Shown: piece after piece, positions 16,306 to 24,429 of the stretch
Layout: each line of letters opens with the position of its first letter
Numbering within the stretch: the stretch's first letter is position 1
NCBI GenBank assembly: GCA_023249105.1
Contig: JAHFDG010000040.1
Coordinates: forward strand, 1 to 37,095
Origin: Candidatus Methanoperedens sp.
Lineage (GTDB): Archaea > Halobacteriota > Methanosarcinia > Methanosarcinales > Methanoperedenaceae
Direction of reading: 5' to 3'
Length of the DNA: 37,095 nt
Translations under genes and position numbers: made by a program
Notes under the pieces: model-generated
Seen by the model: the letters and a program-made list of their open reading frames with translations, nothing else
Told to the model about the DNA's origin: nothing
The model's database searches: none

Positions 16306-18351
16306 TTAACTCAACGCCAGTGACTTATACACAGCATCGATCGGATCCTCATAGAAAGATATCTGGAATTTACTGAATAAATCGGGAGGTACTACTGCGA
16401 TTTTTGGCGCTGCAGATATTGGAATTAAAACCTTCTTTGCCCCAGCATCCAGACAAACCTGAAGGAGGTCAGATAAATTGTCTATATTACTGATAGAGCC
16501 GCCAATGGTAATTGTACCCAATACCACGGTTTGTTCTTGCAGCGGCTTCTCTAAAGCACCCGAACATAAACTGAGGAAAGCGGCTAAGGCAAGATCATCA
16601 GACATTCCCACACCAGTTAGATCCTGCACATTTAAGTGGTAATCTTTTTCTTTAGTAGATATGCCTTGGCTGACTGATTTTGCATTAGCTTTGAAATAGT
16701 TGAATGCAGTTTGAATCGCTTCTTTAGCTTTTTGACTTGAACCAATACCTGACTTTTCATATTTCCCGTTACCTGAAACAACCTGCAACTCTATCTTGTA
16801 AACACCGATCCTGCCCGAACTGGCTCCAGATACTACATACACTTGCCCCGGTTTTGTCATCCCTGCAGGAATTATCTTATTCCCACCGCTCTCGCGAACA
16901 GTTACGAAATGCTCTGAAAGATCTTCATTATCGATATAAGAGAAATTCACATCAAAAAATTCTATGCCACCAATTTTTTTCAACTGCTCTTTTACTCTTC
17001 TTCTTCCTACCAATGCATATTCAAGTATCTCCCTCGCTTGCTCTTTAGATATATTCTCATCAGGATATATCAACTTCATTAAACCCGAGTATGTTTTTTT
17101 CACTGCAATGACATCTCTCTGGTTCAGGTTATTTCCAATCTTGAAATAATTGAACATATTGTCACTGAATGACTTTTTTCTCATTTCTCTTAAGAATTCA
17201 GCAAAATAATCCACAATAAAGCCAAATTTGTCCGTGAAGTGTTCTGGTCTGAACTTAGGAACCTCCCATCCAGGTAAGTAATAGTGTATCCTGTCAAAAA
17301 ATGCACTGTCATTGTTCATGGCCTCTGGGAAGGGTGCAAAAAGATGGAATGTTTTTAGCAATGAGGATATGCTCTGGTTAACATTGCCAACGAAAACAAC
17401 TGAGGCATTGGCATTTATCTGGTCTTTTCCCCTGGCAAAAGAACCAGATGCCATGTAATCTTTGAGTATCTGTATCCCGTCCTTGTCTTTGAACCTTATC
17501 CCTGCAACTTCATCAAAGGCAACAACATCCCACATCCCGACTAGTCCTACCTGTCTTGTGCTCATATTATAGAAAAGGTTTGCTACTGTCGTTTGTCCTC
17601 CAGATATCAATATTGTGTTAGGGGATATTTCTTTATAAACATGGGACTTTCCGGTGCTTCTCGGTCCGAGTTCAACCATGTTATAATTGTTTTCAACAAG
17701 AGGCACGAGACGTTCAAGTAGATGCCATTTTACTGGATATTCCAGTTGTGTGGGTTCCATTCCTATGGTTCTAATAAGGACGTCAATCCATTCATCTTTT
17801 GTGAAATTCTTTCTCTTTTCTATGAAATCGTTGATATTTACATTGGGTATCTGTATGGGTTTTAAGCTTGAGATTACAAATGGGGATTGGGATGATTCGG
17901 TTGAATATTCCATTTTGATGATGCACCAGATTCCACCACCAAGCAATTTGTCATACTTTTTTACATACTCTGGGTCAACTTCCACTCTCGTGATTCCAAG
18001 ATTGGAGAACAATGCCTCGTATACATCAAGGATTTCATTAAGACGGACCGTAACTTTGTCTATTATTGTGTAGTATCCTGTCTCTCTAATTTTTGATTTG
18101 ATCAGTTCAGCTTCATCAGGGCGAACATAGTTCTCAGATAATATCTTTTTTACTTTCTTTATTCCTTCCTTGATCAGTTCTTCATCATCAGTGGCGCAGT
18201 TCGATCCCAAGAGGTACTCCAGGACATATACTGGGACGTTGTGACCTACCTTCATAAGTTTGGTGAGATCCTTTCTTACCACTTTTCCAGGAAAATTGGT
18301 GTTCAGTTTATTATCAATCTCGGTGCCTGAATCTATGTCTGCCATTTTCAT
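16306..18351 (-). CDS. brxL: BREX Lon-like protease protein BrxL
   Basis: BrxL is the last core gene of BREX type 1. In studied systems it is a DNA-stimulated AAA+ protein needed for phage defence. The 681-residue product has an N-terminal domain (about 1-200), an AAA+ ATPase with Walker A GPRSTGKS (229-236), and a C-terminal Lon-like domain containing GVGMSDDLALAAFLSL and, nearer the end, AGAKKVLIPI. The lysine in the last motif suits the Lon catalytic dyad; the position normally holding serine reads MSDD, so protease activity is uncertain. Length is normal for BrxL. Two start codons are possible (18351, 18345). It lies 44 nt after pglZ in the same operon. Having brxL marks the operon as type 1 rather than type 2 or 3. 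Confidence 0.95.
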   Translation of the reverse strand: MKMADIDSGTEIDNKLNTNFPGKVVRKDLTKLMKVGHNVPVYVLEYLLGSNCATDDEELIKEGIKKVKKILSENYVRPDEAELIKSKIRETGYYTIIDKVTVRLNEILDVYEALFSNLGITRVEVDPEYVKKYDKLLGGGIWCIIKMEYSTESSQSPFVISSLKPIQIPNVNINDFIEKRKNFTKDEWIDVLIRTIGMEPTQLEYPVKWHLLERLVPLVENNYNMVELGPRSTGKSHVYKEISPNTILISGGQTTVANLFYNMSTRQVGLVGMWDVVAFDEVAGIRFKDKDGIQILKDYMASGSFARGKDQINANASVVFVGNVNQSISSLLKTFHLFAPFPEAMNNDSAFFDRIHYYLPGWEVPKFRPEHFTDKFGFIVDYFAEFLREMRKKSFSDNMFNYFKIGNNLNQRDVIAVKKTYSGLMKLIYPDENISKEQAREILEYALVGRRRVKEQLKKIGGIEFFDVNFSYIDNEDLSEHFVTVRESGGNKIIPAGMTKPGQVYVVSGASSGRIGVYKIELQVVSGNGKYEKSGIGSSQKAKEAIQTAFNYFKANAKSVSQGISTKEKDYHLNVQDLTGVGMSDDLALAAFLSLCSGALEKPLQEQTVVLGTITIGGSISNIDNLSDLLQVCLDAGAKKVLIPISAAPKIAVVPPDLFSKFQISFYEDPIDAVYKSLALS

Positions 18352-18395
18352 TTACCTATCTTTGTTTGTTTTATCCATATTGATTATATAATGTA

Positions 18396-21005
18396 TTAGA
18401 AATCATCTGTTATCAGAATGTCCACTTCAACGGGTATTTCAAATAGCTCTCTTTGTATTGCATTAGTATCTTCATCAATCGCTTTTAGATTGTACGTTTT
18501 GTTCATGATATCGCTGCTAAGGGTTAAAATGACCTCCTGGATCCTTTCTTCTGGTTCATCTGAAGTGCTGTCAAAAATGACCAATTTTTCATCACTGACC
18601 TTTCGTCCATCACTATCCCTCAAAGCTATCTTACAGCTGAGAGGCTCACGTTTATCAGTCACTTTTCCGGTTTGTAGTAATCTTATCTTAAAAGGGCTGC
18701 TGGTGATCTTTTTGTGGGAATCCAGGGCCGTGATCTCGACTTTGCCGTGTTCTATCCCTTTTCTGTCAAGGTCTGAATCATAGCGGTTGTGATTGTAAAT
18801 AAGCACTGGTATCACGATCTCCTGTAATGATGCCCCCCCGTGGACATAATTTACTCCGCCGCCCTGGGATTTGAAGCGCAGGTCTGCAAGCGGTATGTAT
18901 AGATACATCTTCTTTTCAGAATCAACGGTTGAAGCCATACTGAATTTGTGTGTGTTTTTTAATGTCAGGTCTTGCTCGCTCAAGATAAAACGCTTGTTCG
19001 AGTCGAGTATCTTGTTCCTTTCAAAATCCTGTGTTTCAAGCTTATCGACACTTTCGAGGTGTTCTCTCCTATAAATAAAACCGTGATCCGAAGTGATTAT
19101 TACCTTTGTAATATTGAGTGATCTGCCAAGACGATTGACCATTTTGTCAATATCCTGGATAGTTAATCCCACTGCATCGAAGACATTATGTTCAGATGAT
19201 AATTTATCTCCTGTATCGTCTATCCTGTTATGATAGATGTAGATCACTCTTTTTCCTCTGACCTTATCTCTTGCATCATCTGTTTTTAGTTCCTTAAGTT
19301 CATCGAACCTGAATGCCACAGAATCTGCAAAGCTCTTTGTCAGGATTTGTTCCCTGTTTTCGGTGCCTTCTGAGTCAATCCCATCCACAAAGACGCGCCC
19401 CTTACTGTACTCAAGCCTGCTGTTGGGTAAAAGGCTTGCCATGCCAAGTTTAGTGTATGATGGAAGTGAGCCTGCCATTGCTTTTAATTCCATCGTGCCT
19501 TTTGTGCTTTTGTTGAGCACTTCTTTCAGTTCGAAAGCACTCTCATAGCGCAATCCATCTGAGATTATGACAGCGACCTTGTCTCTATCATTCTTTCGGA
19601 TGATACTGTCGATGTAGGTTTTGTAGAAAATGTTCTGTTTATCTATGAGTTCTATGTTCCATGTGTTTTCAAGCTCTGAGTTTATCAGATCGCTCCATCG
19701 AGTGAGAAGTCTATCAAGCATCCTGTTATATAGGTTTTCAACTTTCTCTTTGATGTCTTTCTTTAGTATTTCTTTCTCACTGTCCTTATCAAAGTGGTAG
19801 TAGAATTTGCGGTAATAATAATCGATAAGATAGTAGCGGTTTGTATATCCTTTAAATAGCTCATTCAGGTTCTGCTCATTGATACCTCCCTTTTCGATTT
19901 CTTTCGAGAATTCATGGAGTTTAATAGCATTTTCAAGAGCACAGTATATGTTCTCATATGCACCATACCAGTGTTTTGTTTTTCTCCTGTCAATCCATTC
20001 AAGATATTTTTCAAAATTTTCGCTGCTTTCATTGAGTCCTATTACGATATTGCGGATGATGTTTTTGTCAAAAATATCGGCAGATTCAGCTTCAAGGTAA
20101 TCTTTTACTTCATATTTATTCAAGAGCGATGTCAGACTCGTTTCCAGCTTGTGTTCATCTTCCATAAGCAATTGATCGCAGTACTCATCGAATTTCTTTG
20201 AGTCATTTGAATGATCCATCCAACCTCTAATGAATATCTCACATTCATTGCTCTGTTTGTTAGTGTATTGTTTATAGGATGTCAGAGCTACTTTTGTGTT
20301 CCTGCTGATGTGGGTTATAATGAAGCTCAAGAACAGTTTTTTTAATGTTGGATGTTCTGATGAAAAACCAAAAAGACTTTTCATCATATTCCAAAATTCA
20401 GTCATGAGCCCATAATTTTCAATCTCGCCCCATATCTTATTTTCTTCTTCTTTGAGTGAACCCAGAAGCAATTTCCTGACAATCTCCTTCTGATCTATAG
20501 TTGATGAACCTGTGAGTACAGCAAGCATACCTGCCACAAATTGATCTTCTTTCCAATCGCTCTGGTAGAACGGCTTGAAAGCCGAAACCCTCTTTTTATT
20601 ATCAAAGAATCTGGAATTTGCTTCCAGGAATTTATCAAGGTAGTAATCTTCAACTCCAATCTCGCTTTTAATATCCGAGATCTTGCTGTTCTCAAATCTC
20701 GATGAATAGAGCTGTATGTCGAGCAGCCAGTTTGACCTGGGGTCTCGTTCTGCAACAGGCGAATAGATTAGATAATTTGACCCTGTATCATCATTTTCAA
20801 GTAGCTTCTTTGTTTGAAAGAAGTTGTTGTTCAGGATGTGTAGTTTTATATTATGCTCAGCAAGGGTGGATTTAATAGATTCAAGACCTTCAGGATCGGC
20901 AGTTTTGTCTTTATCATACCAGAAGACGATCTTTCTTTTTTCATACTCATCCCTGACTTCGAACTTTTTGAGTATGCTCTGGATTGTTTTTTCCACATTT
21001 AGCAT
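18396..21005 (-). CDS. pglZ: BREX type 1 PglZ phosphatase-domain protein
   Basis: PglZ is a core BREX protein with an alkaline-phosphatase-like fold, required for defence and for BREX methylation in several systems. The 869-residue protein has a helical N-terminal half and the PglZ domain at about 470-760. Visible metal-site motifs are VAVIISDGLRYES (D483), YHNRIDDTGD (591-600) and VIITSDHGFIYRREH (D640, H641). The C-terminal 120 residues look beta-rich. Size fits the type 1 form (about 850). It begins 3 nt after the cysteine-rich gene, so translation is probably coupled. In most type 1 operons pglZ directly follows pglX; here nearly 7.4 kb of other genes come between. Confidence 0.95.
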   Translation of the reverse strand: MLNVEKTIQSILKKFEVRDEYEKRKIVFWYDKDKTADPEGLESIKSTLAEHNIKLHILNNNFFQTKKLLENDDTGSNYLIYSPVAERDPRSNWLLDIQLYSSRFENSKISDIKSEIGVEDYYLDKFLEANSRFFDNKKRVSAFKPFYQSDWKEDQFVAGMLAVLTGSSTIDQKEIVRKLLLGSLKEEENKIWGEIENYGLMTEFWNMMKSLFGFSSEHPTLKKLFLSFIITHISRNTKVALTSYKQYTNKQSNECEIFIRGWMDHSNDSKKFDEYCDQLLMEDEHKLETSLTSLLNKYEVKDYLEAESADIFDKNIIRNIVIGLNESSENFEKYLEWIDRRKTKHWYGAYENIYCALENAIKLHEFSKEIEKGGINEQNLNELFKGYTNRYYLIDYYYRKFYYHFDKDSEKEILKKDIKEKVENLYNRMLDRLLTRWSDLINSELENTWNIELIDKQNIFYKTYIDSIIRKNDRDKVAVIISDGLRYESAFELKEVLNKSTKGTMELKAMAGSLPSYTKLGMASLLPNSRLEYSKGRVFVDGIDSEGTENREQILTKSFADSVAFRFDELKELKTDDARDKVRGKRVIYIYHNRIDDTGDKLSSEHNVFDAVGLTIQDIDKMVNRLGRSLNITKVIITSDHGFIYRREHLESVDKLETQDFERNKILDSNKRFILSEQDLTLKNTHKFSMASTVDSEKKMYLYIPLADLRFKSQGGGVNYVHGGASLQEIVIPVLIYNHNRYDSDLDRKGIEHGKVEITALDSHKKITSSPFKIRLLQTGKVTDKREPLSCKIALRDSDGRKVSDEKLVIFDSTSDEPEERIQEVILTLSSDIMNKTYNLKAIDEDTNAIQRELFEIPVEVDILITDDF

Positions 21006-21008
21006 GTT

Positions 21009-21482
21009 TTAGATCAAATCTCCATAAGGTCCTTCTTCACCACAATGTCGGCAGGGTAATGTTACTCCATATGTACATTTGTTACAATTTTCGCAGTGCC
21101 ATTCTCTCCAGTCTCTGCATTCTTTGCATATTTCACAATGCCATGAACAATCATCCTGAGCCACAACATTCCAACAAAATGAATACCAATACTTAGTCCC
21201 GCATCCTTTGCATTCATATTCTTTGAATAAATTTTTCAACTTTACTTTTTCGCATCCGCATGGTAATTCATATTCCTTATCCAATTCTTCCCGTGATAGA
21301 TTTTTGACAATGTTAATATTTTGAAGTGCACAGGTTGAATACTCTTCCACATCTATACCATTAAGCGGATTCTTGCAATCAACACATCCGCATTTATCAT
21401 CACACGGTTCTTGATTTTTATAACAGGAACACCGGCTATTTATGCATCCTGATTTACAGTTACAATTATAGTTCTTTTCCAT
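21009..21482 (-). CDS. Small cysteine-rich protein with tesmin/TSO1-like CXC domain
   Basis: This 157-residue protein has 24 cysteines. Residues 7-36 follow the spacing C-x-C-x3-C-x4-C-x-C-x6-C-x3-C-x-C-x2-C and continue with KN. This is the pattern of the CXC (TCR) domain of tesmin/LIN54/TSO1, which binds zinc and DNA, apart from one residue fewer in the first gap. A second cluster from about 91 to 147 ([24 protein letters not shown]) resembles CTCHY-type zinc fingers. The likely role is zinc-dependent binding of DNA or protein. It lies 2 nt after the HTH protein gene and 3 nt before pglZ, so it is embedded in the BREX operon. I know of no standard BREX component like it. The function is inferred from the fold pattern only. 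Confidence 0.75.
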   Translation of the reverse strand: MEKNYNCNCKSGCINSRCSCYKNQEPCDDKCGCVDCKNPLNGIDVEEYSTCALQNINIVKNLSREELDKEYELPCGCEKVKLKNLFKEYECKGCGTKYWYSFCWNVVAQDDCSWHCEICKECRDWREWHCENCNKCTYGVTLPCRHCGEEGPYGDLI

Positions 21483-21484
21483 TT

Positions 21485-21856
21485 TCAGGACTCCCTAATC
21501 ATTTTTTCAAACTCATCAAGACTGGCTTGCAGGGTAGATTTTTTCAGTTCCAGCGTAGCAACTTGAATTTTTAACATCTTCAATTCCTTGTTGGTTTGTG
21601 CAAGCTCTTTCTTGATTTTTTTCTTCTTGAGGCAGCTACTGCCGTGTTTTTCATCTACGAATGCTTCCACTTCACTTCGGATCAGCTTCAGATACGGACT
21701 CCCAAATACACTATTAACATGGTAATGCAGCTTGCCATCCTCAATGCCCTTAATAATTTCCTCCTGTGTGAGTCCAAATTCTTTTCGAGCAGACTTATCA
21801 CTGAGAGTAGCTCCCTTTTTAAACCATGAGGATTTTACGTCTTCAACTTCTGTCAT
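21485..21856 (-). CDS. Small HTH-like protein with C-terminal coiled coil
   Basis: The product has 123 residues. The N-terminal part (about 15-75) reads like a MerR/excisionase-type helix-turn-helix: a segment with [20 protein letters not shown] is followed by an extended stretch and a helix ([17 protein letters not shown]). The C-terminal 45 residues are lysine-, leucine- and glutamate-rich and should form a coiled coil that dimerises. It is probably a DNA-binding adaptor or regulator, perhaps acting on its own operon. It lies 18 nt after the AlbA_2 gene and 2 nt before the cysteine-rich gene. I do not recognise it as a standard BREX protein. The function is inferred. Confidence 0.7.
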   Translation of the reverse strand: MTEVEDVKSSWFKKGATLSDKSARKEFGLTQEEIIKGIEDGKLHYHVNSVFGSPYLKLIRSEVEAFVDEKHGSSCLKKKKIKKELAQTNKELKMLKIQVATLELKKSTLQASLDEFEKMIRES

Positions 21857-21874
21857 TTTTACTTCTTTTTATTA

Positions 21875-23275
21875 TTAGTTAAGGTCTGGCGTCTTTGGCG
21901 TCTTTATGGCGTCATTGTGGCGTCTTTGGCGTCTTAGGATGTATGCTGTACCTTTTCCGGTAATACCGATCTGTTCAAATAGTCCTTTTGAAACAAGTTC
22001 TGCAAGATCCCGTGAAGAGGTTCTTTCAGATGTATTGCAGACTTCCTGATATTCTTTGTTTGTTATGTTTCCATTCTTTTTAACATACATCGCAGCTTTG
22101 ATCTGCCTCTCATTCAAATTCAGGCTGCGCAAATAATCTTCATTATAAATATCCTTTCTAAATACTACCTGAAATCCCTGATCTTCCTCAAATATCGGTC
22201 CCGGTAGTCCTGCATTAAGACAATATTTTTGCATTTTTTCTATGCCGCTGCCCCATTGTTCGATCAGTTCAGTATCATAGAAGACTTCTGCTAATCCTTT
22301 ATTTCGAAGGGCAGATGAATGTGGTTTGTAGAGTTCATCCAATGTAATTCCAAAAGGTAAATGACCGGGACTCCAGATTACCAGTTTATCTTCAAATATT
22401 CGTATCTCAATATGAGATAAGAGTGTATAATCCCTGTGACAGACAGCATTGATGAGCGCTTCCCGCAGCGCTTCTAGGGGATAATCCCATACCTGGTCTC
22501 TTTCAGGTTTGCCTGTCATTATGAATTCAACATTTATATTTTTATGAATGAAATCCATACCTTCATCGATCTGCTCAAATAGAGTTCCTGTAATCATCCT
22601 GTCGTCAATAACTATATTTCCTTCTTTGAACCTGCCGCAGTGTATCGCAGCCTGGGAGATGATTTTTTGTGGCTCTTTGCCAAAAAGAAGAACTGCTGCC
22701 CATGTGGGCTGTCCACTGGCAATCAGATTCATTTTTTCAAGAACCTGAACCGGATTCTCATCATCGCCGATCTTTTTTCTGCCTGTTTCTTTTGCTTTTT
22801 GTGTATATTTTCTGATAGTCTCAAAATCAATATCTTCAAGGCTGGCATTCTGGGCAGGATATTTATCCCAGCTCAATCCTGTGGAATGCAAATGCATTTG
22901 TGCGATCTCTTGCGGGGTCATTGAGCGATTGCTGCTGTCCACTCTTTTGAAGCACCTACCTTTTATTGAAACTGGTTTTATTGGATATTCTTTTATCTGA
23001 ACCGCTATGACGGTCTTTTCATCGATCTGTATCTTTTCAATTTCAGGGATGAGCCTTGGTTCAGTGCTTATAGATATCTGGTTTACCCACTGGTTGATTG
23101 TTTCTTTTCCAACCTTTATTCCTTTGATGTTGTTTTTATCGGATACGCCTATGAATATTACACCGCCTTTTGTGTTGGCAAAAGCTACTAAGGATTCAAT
23201 GCATCGCTCATCGAATTTTTCTTTGAATTCGACGGTTGGTGATTCTCCGGTTTTGATGAGGTCAGGCAGGTTCAT
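21875..23275 (-). CDS. AlbA_2/Schlafen-domain ATP-binding protein (RecG-like transcriptional regulator family, COG2865)
   Basis: The 466-residue protein has three parts. An AlbA_2 (Schlafen-type) domain at about 1-125 includes VEFKEKFD and AFANTKGGVIFIGVSD. A divergent GHKL-type ATP-binding domain at about 250-380 includes ALREALINAVCHRDY and EQWGSGIEKMQ. A C-terminal winged helix follows (about 395-450). Members are annotated as transcriptional regulators or RecG-like proteins, and Schlafen-type domains can act as RNases. Such proteins are often found beside BREX genes, but their role is unsettled. The C-terminus (KTPKTPDLN) comes from five GGCGTC units in the DNA. The gene starts 6 nt after the TIGR02391 gene. 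Confidence 0.85.
   Translation of the reverse strand: MNLPDLIKTGESPTVEFKEKFDERCIESLVAFANTKGGVIFIGVSDKNNIKGIKVGKETINQWVNQISISTEPRLIPEIEKIQIDEKTVIAVQIKEYPIKPVSIKGRCFKRVDSSNRSMTPQEIAQMHLHSTGLSWDKYPAQNASLEDIDFETIRKYTQKAKETGRKKIGDDENPVQVLEKMNLIASGQPTWAAVLLFGKEPQKIISQAAIHCGRFKEGNIVIDDRMITGTLFEQIDEGMDFIHKNINVEFIMTGKPERDQVWDYPLEALREALINAVCHRDYTLLSHIEIRIFEDKLVIWSPGHLPFGITLDELYKPHSSALRNKGLAEVFYDTELIEQWGSGIEKMQKYCLNAGLPGPIFEEDQGFQVVFRKDIYNEDYLRSLNLNERQIKAAMYVKKNGNITNKEYQEVCNTSERTSSRDLAELVSKGLFEQIGITGKGTAYILRRQRRHNDAIKTPKTPDLN
21888..21933. repeat. Five spaced GGCGTC units at the 3' end of the AlbA_2 gene
   Basis: GGCGTC begins at 21888, 21897, 21908, 21919 and 21928, with steps of 9, 11, 11 and 9 bp. 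The steps are not all multiples of three, so the same unit is read in different frames. It covers the last codons of the gene. Repeats like this can change length by slippage and alter the C-terminus. Confidence 0.6.
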
Positions 23276-23281
23276 ATTTTC

Positions 23282-24085
23282 TCATTTATGGCTATTATCA
23301 ATTCTTCGTAATACATAGGATGCAAGGGTGAAAAGGTCTAAAGCATCTTGTTCTTCAAGATTCCATTCTATTTTTGGAGCGTGAGCTGTTGGGTTACGAA
23401 ATGTTCCAAACAATCCCTTCGCCAAGTTGGCAAATCCTCTTTGCTCACTTTTTTCTGTTTCTGTTTTGAACGCATTAATCTTAAGAATTGGATCGGTTCC
23501 TCCAAAAGCATCATCTATAAGTTGACTTCCATCACTGGAAAGTCCAGTCATAGAACGAATCTTTGATGCCACGCTTTTTGTAGCTTCAAGCACAGCATGG
23601 AAATAATTCTCTTGAAGCAATTCAGCACTGCAAAAACGCAGTAAATCATTATGCAAGTTACGATCTGAAACTGAGGACTTAAATTTTTTAGCCCTCTTTT
23701 CTGCTTCTGATAATGAAGAAACAGGCTTGACGGTATGAAAATTACCATCATCTCTGAATTCTAATCCATGAAAGGCTAAAACAATATTTATGCTTCTCAA
23801 TATTGATTCATAGCGTTCTATGTTATTGATATACTTCGTAGGCTGCAATGCTTTGGCGATAAACGAAAGAACTTTATTACCAGCCTGATGTTTATTTTGT
23901 TCTTCAGCAAGCGCATTGTATAGGCGTTTCCACTTCGTCATCATTGGATCTGTATCGACACTACCGATTTGGGCTAATGTGTGAGCAATCTCACTCCCAG
24001 TTAATCCATTATTGGTATCCGCCAGAACTTTGCACAATGCTTCAAGATCCCCTGATGGAAATGGATTACGTTTTATATCCCCCAT
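23282..24085 (-). CDS. TIGR02391 (Ymh) family protein with HEPN-like Rx4H motif
   Basis: The product belongs to the TIGR02391/Hypoth_Ymh family by the shape of its C-terminal half (FHAVLEATKSVASKIRSMTG, then FRNPTAHAP). R-N-P-T-A-H is an Rx4H motif (R232, H237 counting from TTG 24091) like the active site of HEPN RNases, which act in toxin-antitoxin and abortive infection systems. The alpha-helical composition suits that fold. RNase activity is inference. I prefer ATG 24085 over TTG 24091 because GGAGGG lies 7 nt before ATG but touches the TTG. The gene follows the pglX remnant by about 40 nt and precedes the AlbA_2 gene by 6 nt. Confidence 0.75.
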   Translation of the reverse strand: MGDIKRNPFPSGDLEALCKVLADTNNGLTGSEIAHTLAQIGSVDTDPMMTKWKRLYNALAEEQNKHQAGNKVLSFIAKALQPTKYINNIERYESILRSINIVLAFHGLEFRDDGNFHTVKPVSSLSEAEKRAKKFKSSVSDRNLHNDLLRFCSAELLQENYFHAVLEATKSVASKIRSMTGLSSDGSQLIDDAFGGTDPILKINAFKTETEKSEQRGFANLAKGLFGTFRNPTAHAPKIEWNLEEQDALDLFTLASYVLRRIDNSHK

Positions 24086-24125
24086 AATCAACCCTCCTCT
24101 TCTTGCTGAACTTCCGTAATTTCAT

Positions 24126-24344
24126 TCATATACCCTCCACCAGCCCCTCAAACTTCGCATAATTCACAGCCACGCCATCATCCAGATCAATATCAATAAA
24201 GCTAAGCGCCTTATTATTCAGCTTTTCATCATACGCAACAAGCTCCTGCATCATCTTCCCAAGCCTCTCCTTCTCCAGCTTATCCCGCGCCGAGTCAGAA
24301 AGCATCCCCATCCTTGCATCAAGCTTCGCTTCAAGTTCAAGCAG
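24126..24344 (-). repeat. Direct repeat flanking the Gabija-like module (copy 1)
   Basis: This is the 219-bp copy of the pglX 3' end lying after gajB. Copy 2 is at 28344-28562 in the same orientation, about 91% identical by hand alignment. Recombination between them would delete gajA and gajB and leave one intact pglX end. Confidence 0.85.
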
Positions 24345-24386
24345 AGAGGCAATCTTCATATTCTTCATGTATTTGCACTTGTGCAT
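24126..24386 (-). pseudogene. Second, truncated copy of the pglX 3' end (86 codons)
   Basis: Residues 15-86 match the last 72 residues of the full pglX at 28344-31790; both contain LLELEAKLDAR, GMLSDSARDK and NYAKFEGLVEG. At DNA level 24126-24344 and 28344-28562 align without gaps over 219 bp with about 20 differences (my hand count), mostly silent. The frame has a start (ATG 24386) and a good ribosome binding site (AAGGAGATG), so a small PglX tail may be made. No methyltransferase motif remains. The silent bias suggests the two copies diverged as real genes in different operons before being brought together. Confidence 0.85.
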
Positions 24387-24414
24387 CTTCTCATCTCCTT
24401 TCTTTGAAACATGC

Positions 24415-24429
24415 CCACTTTTAAATCAC
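24415..24429. repeat. 15-bp sequence shared by the gajB end and the brxC/pglX junction
   Basis: CCACTTTTAAATCAC occurs here and at 31787-31801. At both places, read on the minus strand, it contains the stop codon of the gene before a pglX sequence (GTG ATT TAA AAG TGG). It could be a recombination scar. Confidence 0.5.

Noticed and set aside
16306-18351. A cellular Lon protease rather than BrxL
   Set aside because: The N-terminal region, the size of 681 residues and the position after pglZ fit BrxL; the canonical serine motif of Lon is altered.
24126-24386. An independent small antitoxin-like gene
   Set aside because: It aligns over its length with the PglX C-terminus, so it is a fragment even though it keeps a start and ribosome binding site.
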